Shown here: positions 1-3,760 of the stretch, piece by piece | Numbering within the stretch: position 1 is the stretch's first letter | Layout: every line of letters begins with the position of its first letter | DNA from: Promethearchaeota archaeon | GTDB lineage: Archaea > Asgardarchaeota > Lokiarchaeia > Helarchaeales > RDOG01 | NCBI GenBank assembly: GCA_011365055.1 | Contig: RDOG01000045.1 | Span: forward strand, 1 to 5,638 | DNA: 5,638 nucleotides | Direction: 5' to 3' | Position numbers and translations under genes: made by a program | Notes under the pieces: model-generated | The model's input: only the letters and a program-made list of their open reading frames with translations | Told to the model about the DNA's origin: nothing | Databases searched by the model: none

Positions 1-127
1 CTGAAAAGTCAACACCTATTGTCATCTTCGTTCCTTCTAGAAAAACTCCCTTACAAAACCTCACAGTAAGAGCTGTTTTTCCTACACCACCTTCTCCGGC
101 GATGACTACCTTGAGGATATACGGCAA
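1..127 (-). CDS. Ras/Rab-like small GTPase, N-terminal fragment
   Basis: This is the first 42 codons of a small GTP-binding protein; the rest lies beyond the left edge. Reading leftwards from 127, the translation starts LPYILKVVIAGEGG and contains the P-loop (G1) GEGGVGKT at residues 11-18, with Lys17 and Thr18 positioned to bind the nucleotide phosphates and Mg. Switch I (G2) follows as TIGVDF, with its Thr at residue 36. TIGVDF is the pattern of Rab/Ras-family proteins rather than of bacterial Era/Obg GTPases, and many such proteins occur in Asgard archaea. The start chosen is TTG at 125-127. An in-frame TGA lies three codons upstream, and a ribosome binding site (GGAGATGA) ends 8 bases before the TTG. 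The ATG overlapping that site is out of frame and meets a stop after two codons. Cellular role and subfamily (Rab, Arf, Rag or Ras) cannot be decided from this fragment. Confidence 0.88.
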   Translation of the reverse strand, partial: MPYILKVVIAGEGGVGKTALTVRFCKGVFLEGTKMTIGVDFS

Positions 128-319
128 GTTTCAATTCATCTCCAATTTTTACAAATTACAGCATATTTTCTTCATTTCCATTCGGACTTGAAAAAAATCA
201 TGTGTTTTTTTATCGGTTTTTTAAGAATGATTAAATGTTAATAAAAATGATATTGTTAAATAATGTATCCTTTCATAAAAATATTTTTCAATACATAAAA
301 AAATTAATGATAAACAAAC
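128..319. other. Divergent intergenic region, GTPase / hisI
   Basis: No gene is visible in these 192 very AT-rich bases. They must carry both outward promoters. Facing hisI, a perfect 12-base AT palindrome (AAAAATATTTTT, 277-288) is a reasonable TATA-box candidate and would place the transcript start near 305-315. Facing the GTPase, an AAAATATG on the minus strand near 152-160 could serve the same purpose. Two T-runs on the plus strand (205-211 and 217-222) follow no plus-strand gene, so they are not called as a terminator. Confidence 0.4.
136..143 (-). promoter_or_regulatory. Ribosome binding site of the small GTPase gene
   Basis: On the minus strand this reads GGAGATGA, one mismatch from the archaeal consensus GGAGGTGA, and it ends 8 bases before the TTG codon at 125-127. 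It decides the start: no in-frame ATG lies between it and the P-loop, and an in-frame TGA lies just upstream of the TTG. Confidence 0.6.
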
Positions 320-757
320 ATGAAGAATATCTGGTGTATATTTTTGGAAGGTATTATATCATTTAGTAAAGAGGAAATAAAAAAATTCATGAAAGAATTT
401 GATTTCTCGAAAAATAATGGTTTAATATCCATCGTGGCACAGGATTACAAAACAAATGAAGTTTTAATGGTTGCTTTCGCTAATGAAGATGCAGTAAAAG
501 AGACATTGGTATCTGGTATAGTAACATATTGGTCACGTAGCAGAAATAAATTGTGGAAAAAGGGTGAAAGTTCTGGACACGTGCAGAAATTAAGACAAGC
601 CTTTTTAGATTGCGATGGAGATTGTCTATTAGTTAAAGTAGAACAAGTGAAAGCAGCTTGTCACACGGGTTATTTTAGTTGTTTCTACAGAGAACTTGCG
701 AAAAGTGGTTTTCAAATAATTGGAAAAAAAATTTTTGACCCTGAAAAGGTCTATTGA
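320..757 (+). CDS. hisI: Phosphoribosyl-AMP cyclohydrolase (HisI)
   Basis: HisI opens the purine ring of phosphoribosyl-AMP, the third step of histidine biosynthesis; the family is a cytosolic Zn- and Mg-dependent homodimer. With numbering from the ATG at 320 (145 residues), hallmarks are GLISIVAQDYKTNEVLMVAF (34-53), WKKGESSGHVQ (79-89), DCDGD (97-101; Asp97, 99 and 101 as Mg ligands, Cys98 as a Zn ligand) and ACHTGYFSCFYR (113-124; Cys114 and Cys121 as the other Zn ligands). There is no fused HisE domain, and no other his gene lies nearby, so it is a stand-alone copy. The exact start is uncertain. The ATG at 320 has no ribosome binding site and would add an unusual hydrophobic leader (MKNIWCIFLEG). 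A TTG at 344, 7 bases after a GGTG, gives MEGIISFSKEEI and fits family lengths better; Met24 (389) is the shortest option. The stop lies 10 bases from the converging transporter stop. Confidence 0.93.
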   Translation: MKNIWCIFLEGIISFSKEEIKKFMKEFDFSKNNGLISIVAQDYKTNEVLMVAFANEDAVKETLVSGIVTYWSRSRNKLWKKGESSGHVQKLRQAFLDCDGDCLLVKVEQVKAACHTGYFSCFYRELAKSGFQIIGKKIFDPEKVY

Positions 758-767
758 AAAAATTTAA
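724..767 (-). terminator. U-rich termination region of the transporter gene
   Basis: Just past the transporter stop codon the minus strand carries a run of six T (757-762), then a run of eight T (724-731) inside the antisense of hisI. Archaeal RNA polymerase terminates at such U-tracts without needing a hairpin, so this is a plausible terminator. It means the 3' ends of the two convergent transcripts probably overlap within hisI. This is inference from sequence alone. Confidence 0.4.
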
Positions 768-1694
768 TTAATGATGATGTCCGACGTGGTCATCATGGTT
801 ATCTGAATGGATACAATATAACGCCTTCCCCTTAAGATATTTACACTTGGAATCAAAAGTTTCAAATTGAATCGTTGCGTGCGCTATTCCTTGTTTCTCT
901 AATTCTTCATTAATTTTATGATTTAATTCATCTATTTTCTTTAAATCATTTACATTATCATTCAGTACAACATGAACCGTTAGAATGACCGAGTCGCTAC
1001 AAAGATTCCAGACGTGCAAGTCATGAAAACTACAAATTTCTTTATGAGAAACAAGTTGTTGCTTGACGACATTTAGATTCACGCAAGTGGGAGTTTTTTG
1101 CATTAAAACGGTTAAACTATTTCGTAATACTGAGACGGTTCCTCTTATTAGTATCCCTGCAATCCCCAATGCCACAATCGTATCTATGATGTAGAAATTG
1201 GTGAATTCAATGATGATCGATCCAACTATGACCATAACTGATGCAAGCGTATCACCCAACACGTGAAAATATGCAGATTTCACGTTCACATCCTTCTCTT
1301 CCCGTTTTAGAAGAAGAATAGAGAACAAGTTTGCTGTTATCCCAATTATTGCGATGATCAACACGTAAAGAGCTCCAACTGGTTCAGGATGAAATAACCT
1401 ATCAATTGATTCAATGACGATATAGATGGACATCCCTCCTAGAAGAAGTCCATTCATTAATGCTACTAAAATTTCGAGTCGATGAAACCCAAAAGAGTAA
1501 TCCTCTGTTGGTTCCACGTTTTCAGCTAAATGAATTGCTAAAAAACTAAAAAATAACGCAAGTACATCCAAGACGACGTGAAAAGAATCTGAAATTAAGG
1601 CTAAACTGTTGTTAAATATTCCACCAAATAATTCCATAAAGAAAATGGATAATGTTACTGTTGAAGCAAATAGTAATTTATTCTTTTTTTGCAT
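768..1694 (-). CDS. Cation diffusion facilitator (CzcD/ZnT-type zinc transporter)
   Basis: This is a 308-residue membrane antiporter of the CDF family, which exports Zn (sometimes Cd or Co) in exchange for protons. Six membrane helices are visible at roughly residues 8-28, 31-56, 74-97, 109-130, 144-163 and 167-188. The family metal site is intact: His39 and Asp43 in helix 2 (SDSFHVVLDV) and His144 and Asp148 in helix 5 (FHVLGDT). This His-Asp/His-Asp pattern is typical of zinc-type rather than Mn/Fe-type members. YSFGFHRLEIL (66-76) is the conserved stretch before helix 3. The cytoplasmic domain follows, with HDLHVWNL (224-231) and HATIQFE (272-278). The loop between helices 4 and 5 lacks the usual His-rich stretch, but the protein ends in a metal-binding-looking tail: Cys284, Cys294, His296, His300, His303 and His306-308. 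The ATG at 1694 has a weak GTGAG site 6 bases upstream. Metal specificity is inferred. Confidence 0.93.
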   Translation of the reverse strand: MQKKNKLLFASTVTLSIFFMELFGGIFNNSLALISDSFHVVLDVLALFFSFLAIHLAENVEPTEDYSFGFHRLEILVALMNGLLLGGMSIYIVIESIDRLFHPEPVGALYVLIIAIIGITANLFSILLLKREEKDVNVKSAYFHVLGDTLASVMVIVGSIIIEFTNFYIIDTIVALGIAGILIRGTVSVLRNSLTVLMQKTPTCVNLNVVKQQLVSHKEICSFHDLHVWNLCSDSVILTVHVVLNDNVNDLKKIDELNHKINEELEKQGIAHATIQFETFDSKCKYLKGKALYCIHSDNHDDHVGHHH

Positions 1695-1712
1695 GAATAA
1701 CTCACTAAATTC

Positions 1713-1733
1713 TTATCTAAGCTTATTAGATAG
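1713..1733 (-). promoter_or_regulatory. Inverted repeat at the transporter transcription start (putative operator)
   Basis: TTATCTAA (1713-1720) and TTAGATAG (1726-1733) form an inverted repeat around a 5-base spacer, matching at seven of eight positions. It lies 19-39 bases upstream of the transporter ATG. A TATA-like TTTTAAAT on the minus strand at 1739-1746 would place transcription initiation near 1715-1720, inside this repeat. That is the geometry of a repressor operator. A metal-sensing repressor (ArsR/SmtB or similar) would fit the gene, but the regulator is not in the window. Confidence 0.4.
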
Positions 1734-1738
1734 TTAAG

Positions 1739-1746
1739 ATTTAAAA
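1739..1746 (-). promoter_or_regulatory. TATA box of the transporter gene
   Basis: The minus strand reads TTTTAAAT, preceded by the purine-rich GTAAACAA as a possible TFB recognition element. It lies 45-52 bases before the ATG, giving a leader of about 22 bases that contains the GTGAG ribosome binding site. It is one of several AT-rich candidates, chosen because of its spacing. Confidence 0.4.
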
Positions 1747-1754
1747 TTGTTTAC

Positions 1755-1907
1755 TTATTTTTTCATCTTTTTTGGGGGAATCAAAACTTCTCTTGGTTCA
1801 GTTCGTTTAATTAGTTTAGTGCTTTCAAGACAAGAAGGTGAAAAAATTCAACGAATAATGCATTAATCTTCATTAATGAGTGTAATATCATTTACTAACG
1901 ATGTAAT
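1755..1907 (-). repeat. Degenerate duplicated element, copy A (likely gene remnant)
   Basis: This stretch is a diverged duplicate of 2788-2939. The anchors are TCTTTTTTGG (1767-1776 here, 2796-2805 in copy B), AATGCATT (1857-1864 / 2889-2896) and AATATCAT (1884-1891 / 2916-2923). Spacing between anchors is conserved (90 versus 93 bases, then 27 in both). The block 1857-1891 matches copy B at 27 of 35 positions without a gap. On the minus strand the last open frame ends in TEPREVLIPPKKMKK-stop, aligning with TDLKQVFILPPKKKN-stop of copy B through in-frame three-base gaps. Upstream, the same frame reads SLVNDITLINED and is interrupted by TAA and TGA, so copy A cannot make the full product. The best reading is the decayed 3' part of a small protein gene. 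It ends just upstream of the transporter TATA box, so a regulatory role is an alternative. Confidence 0.5.
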
Positions 1908-1940
1908 AATCCTCTTTTTGATATTTTTTATTCTTTGATA

Positions 1941-1960
1941 AAATTTCTCTCCAAAAGAGA
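1941..1960 (-). terminator. Possible terminator of the seven-helix protein gene
   Basis: Just after the stop codon the minus strand can fold TCTCT / AGAGA around a five-base loop (1946-1960), followed by AAATTTTATC. The stem is short and the T-run is only four long, so this is weak. Confidence 0.25.
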
Positions 1961-1965
1961 CGGGA

Positions 1966-2745
1966 TCATTCATCCGTCCATTTAATTCTATTTTTAAACC
2001 ATTCTGGCATTTTAATGCAAAGATAGATTAATATTGAACTGAAACACACGATAATACTGCTAATAAATGACATTATAACAAAAAGAAAATCGCTTCCAAA
2101 GGTTAAAGTACCAAAAACGAAGCCTAAATTCAATAATAAGAAACAAATACCAAAAATGATACTTCTATTAGATTTGCCAACGTCCATGGATCTGATCTTG
2201 GATCCAGAATAAAGAAAAACAGTTGGTGTGCTTATGGTACTTGGAAGGATTGCAATGTAACCTAATAAAACGATATTAATGTGATATAACGGAGATGTTC
2301 CAGTAATTACTACTAAATCTCCCCCAAAAATTTGATTAACATGTGCTAGTATCAAGATATATATGAAAACGGCTCCAGATATGCTCACGATCAATGTCAA
2401 TATCTTGATCTTGTCTGGAAAGGTATTTTCAAAGGAAAATATATTAACAAAAATCAATCCAAGTACTGATAAAGTAATACCTAATAACAATCCCACTCGC
2501 CCAACCAACTCGGTAATAAAGGAAGGTTGAACGCCTTGGGAATATAAAGCTGTTATCCAAATTGAAACAGATGCCAAAATTATTGATCCAGTTAGTGCGA
2601 ATATGAACGCAAGAATAAAAATAAGTGTCGCTCTACTTTTTTTATGTTTATATGCAGAAATTAGTTTTAATAACGCCAACAGGGAAAATATCCCCGTTAC
2701 CATCATAAAAATGGAGCTAATAAAATTAATAATAGTTAATGACAT
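1966..2745 (-). CDS. Seven-helix membrane protein of unknown function
   Basis: I do not recognise a specific family. The product has 259 residues from the ATG at 2745, with seven predicted membrane helices at about residues 4-29, 40-68, 81-104, 113-136, 154-179, 196-216 and 220-243. It ends in a short charged cytoplasmic tail after IYLCIKMPEWFKNR. No periplasmic or catalytic domain and no kinase, PAS or GGDEF module is attached. Polar residues within helices (His135, Asn137, Asp143 near the helix 4 end; Pro168, Thr170, Thr173 in helix 5) are scattered and give no transporter signature. The start is fixed by GGTGA (2751-2755) five bases before the ATG; a TTG at 2757 would open the frame earlier but overlaps that site. 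Comparable lone seven-helix proteins occur in archaea as putative sensor or receptor-like domains, so a sensing role is possible but unproven. Duplicated element copy B ends about 40 bases upstream. Confidence 0.75.
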   Translation of the reverse strand: MSLTIINFISSIFMMVTGIFSLLALLKLISAYKHKKSRATLIFILAFIFALTGSIILASVSIWITALYSQGVQPSFITELVGRVGLLLGITLSVLGLIFVNIFSFENTFPDKIKILTLIVSISGAVFIYILILAHVNQIFGGDLVVITGTSPLYHINIVLLGYIAILPSTISTPTVFLYSGSKIRSMDVGKSNRSIIFGICFLLLNLGFVFGTLTFGSDFLFVIMSFISSIIVCFSSILIYLCIKMPEWFKNRIKWTDE

Positions 2746-2750
2746 ATGTT

Positions 2751-2755
2751 TCACC
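2751..2755 (-). promoter_or_regulatory. Ribosome binding site fixing the seven-helix protein start
   Basis: GGTGA on the minus strand ends five bases before the ATG at 2743-2745. It lies within the four-codon extension that a TTG start at 2757 would add, so translation most likely begins at the ATG. Confidence 0.55.
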
Positions 2756-2787
2756 AATAATATTACATTTTTAACAATAATTTTGAA

Positions 2788-2939
2788 CTAATTTTTCTTT
2801 TTTGGTGGCAGAATAAATACTTGTTTTAGATCAGTTTATTAAATATCTATGATCCTTTCTGGACGAAGATGGATACTTGCACTATTACAATGCATTTTTC
2901 TTCATTTATAATCAAAATATCATATTCTAAAGAATTTTT
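2788..2939 (-). repeat. Degenerate duplicated element, copy B (likely gene remnant)
   Basis: This is the counterpart of 1755-1907, in the same orientation. It shares the three anchors TCTTTTTTGG, AATGCATT and AATATCAT at nearly identical spacing. On the minus strand one frame reads SLEYDILIINEEKCIVIVQV and stops at a TAG; it aligns with SLVNDITLINED of copy A. The conserved tail TDLKQVFILPPKKKN-stop is in a different frame and is preceded by a double TAA, so a one-base indel separates the two halves. No start codon with a ribosome binding site opens either frame. As in copy A, the pattern is a decayed small gene whose C-terminal codons remain readable. The element ends about 40 bases before the seven-helix protein start and may contribute to its promoter. 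Confidence 0.5.
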
Positions 2940-3066
2940 TTCCTTAGGTTATTCCCTTAGATCAAAAGTGCTATTTTTAAAGGATGAGAATTTTATTCAT
3001 GGTGAAATAAAAAAGATATAAATTGATAAATACAAGAGGTCAGGCGATATTTGATTTCTAGAGAGC
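2940..3066. other. Intergenic stretch without a recognisable gene
   Basis: Together with copy B this makes up the gene-free stretch between the seven-helix protein and the VOC gene. It is AT-rich with short interrupted frames on both strands. The only visible pattern is CCTTAG occurring twice 13 bases apart (2942-2947 and 2955-2960), which is not significant by itself. Confidence 0.4.
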
Positions 3067-3089
3067 AAAAAAATCAAGCTTTCATAAAA
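3067..3089 (-). terminator. U-tract terminator of the VOC gene
   Basis: Immediately after the VOC stop codon the minus strand has a run of five T (3085-3089), then a run of seven T (3067-3073), separated by a short segment containing AAGCTT. Tandem U-tracts just beyond a stop codon are the usual form of archaeal intrinsic terminators. Confidence 0.45.
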
Positions 3090-3090
3090 A

Positions 3091-3573
3091 TTAATCTTTA
3101 TTAATGACTATTTTTATGTATTCTAGTTTCATTTGAGTTTTCTTAGCTATTTCTTTTATGGGAACTTTCATTTTATGTAATCTAATAATAACCGCATCTA
3201 GAGGTTCTGCAATTTCGATAATAAATTTATCAGGATCATAAAATCTTAGCGTTCGCTGTCCCCATGGCTCTTCTTTCAAATCATGTATGATTTCAATATT
3301 TTTAGCTTTTATCCGTTTATTTATAGTTTCTATATCACTAGATTCAAAATAAAGTTCTAAATTCTTTTTTTCCTTTACTATCTCATTTTTAAATGAGCCA
3401 AAAATTATTTCTTCTGCCCGTTTCTCTTGCCAAATAGAAAATGCGTTTTTGAAAATAATATTTTCCCCAAAATCATTTTCAATTTCTAATGCTAATACAT
3501 CTTGATAAAACTGTTTTGAGACAGAAATGTCTTTCACAAAAATAACAGGCATGGAGAATTTAACAAGTGTCAT
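3091..3573 (-). CDS. VOC/glyoxalase-fold protein with HTH-like C-terminal tail
   Basis: This 160-residue protein belongs to the vicinal oxygen chelate superfamily (glyoxalase, bleomycin-resistance and dioxygenase relatives). Residues 9-60 form the first beta-alpha-beta-beta-beta half (PVIFVKDISVSKQFYQDVL is the strand and helix). Residues 71-123 form the second half, with LELYFE (72-77) and the characteristic PWGQR (103-107), FYDPD (111-115) and FIIEIAEP (117-124); Glu120 sits where the last metal ligand usually is. The N-terminal metal ligand is not obvious, so enzymatic activity is uncertain. After the fold, residues 134-158 (KMKVPIKEIAKKTQMKLEYI and following) look like a short helix-turn-helix of the IxEIAxKTxMxLExV type, known as a tail in some VOC proteins. 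Specific substrate or function is unknown. The ATG at 3573 has no ribosome binding site but lies about 25 bases from a TATA-like ATTTAAAT, which suggests a leaderless or nearly leaderless transcript. Confidence 0.82.
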   Translation of the reverse strand: MTLVKFSMPVIFVKDISVSKQFYQDVLALEIENDFGENIIFKNAFSIWQEKRAEEIIFGSFKNEIVKEKKNLELYFESSDIETINKRIKAKNIEIIHDLKEEPWGQRTLRFYDPDKFIIEIAEPLDAVIIRLHKMKVPIKEIAKKTQMKLEYIKIVINKD

Positions 3574-3597
3574 ATTTTTAGTGATATTAAGAACTTC

Positions 3598-3605
3598 ATT
3601 TAAAT
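3598..3605 (-). promoter_or_regulatory. TATA box of the VOC gene
   Basis: ATTTAAAT lies 25-32 bases upstream of the VOC ATG on the minus strand. Archaeal transcription starts about 25 bases from the box, so the transcript would begin at or within a few bases of the start codon. This agrees with the absence of a ribosome binding site. Confidence 0.4.
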
Positions 3606-3653
3606 GCTTTGATAAGGTTCTTCAGATAACTTCAAAATGTTTCTTAAATTATA

Positions 3654-3703
3654 ATACATCAAAAACATATTTTATGCTAGATTTCGTTTTATTCTAGATG
3701 TAT
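3654..3703. promoter_or_regulatory. Inverted repeat between the VOC and ppdK promoters
   Basis: ATACATC (3654-3660) and GATGTAT (3697-3703) are perfect 7-base inverted arms, and a second pair CTAGA (3677-3681) / TCTAG (3693-3697) lies inside. The structure abuts the ATTTAAAT box of ppdK on its upstream side, where an activator could bind. In such AT-rich sequence this may be chance. Confidence 0.25.
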
Positions 3704-3704
3704 G

Positions 3705-3712
3705 ATTTAAAT
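3705..3712 (+). promoter_or_regulatory. TATA box of ppdK
   Basis: ATTTAAAT, identical to the VOC-side box, lies 49-56 bases before the ppdK ATG. It predicts a transcript start near 3735 and a leader of roughly 25 bases that contains the GGGGT motif used as a ribosome binding site. Confidence 0.4.
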
Positions 3713-3760
3713 TTCATTTTTAGGTGAAAAAAGAATTTTGATTATTTTGGGGTCAGTTTT

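Noticed and set aside
137..145. ATG on the minus strand just upstream of the GTPase, suggesting a frameshifted start
   Set aside because: The ATG is part of the ribosome binding site GGAGATGA and runs into a stop after two codons; the TTG start explains the frame without an error.
205..222. Two T-runs on the plus strand that look like a terminator
   Set aside because: No plus-strand gene ends to the left; this region lies between two divergent genes, so the runs are most likely just AT-rich promoter DNA.
2603..2791. Plus-strand open frame of 62 codons
   Set aside because: It lies antisense to the start of the seven-helix protein gene, has no ribosome binding site, and its translation has no recognisable features; it is a shadow frame.
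2848..2950. Short minus-strand frame reading SLEYDILIINEEKC as a possible small gene
   Set aside because: It has no plausible start codon with a ribosome binding site and ends early; it is better explained as part of the decayed duplicated element.
2942..2960. Direct repeat CCTTAG spaced by 13 bases
   Set aside because: Only six bases long and present twice in AT-rich DNA; no array, so not CRISPR and not significant.
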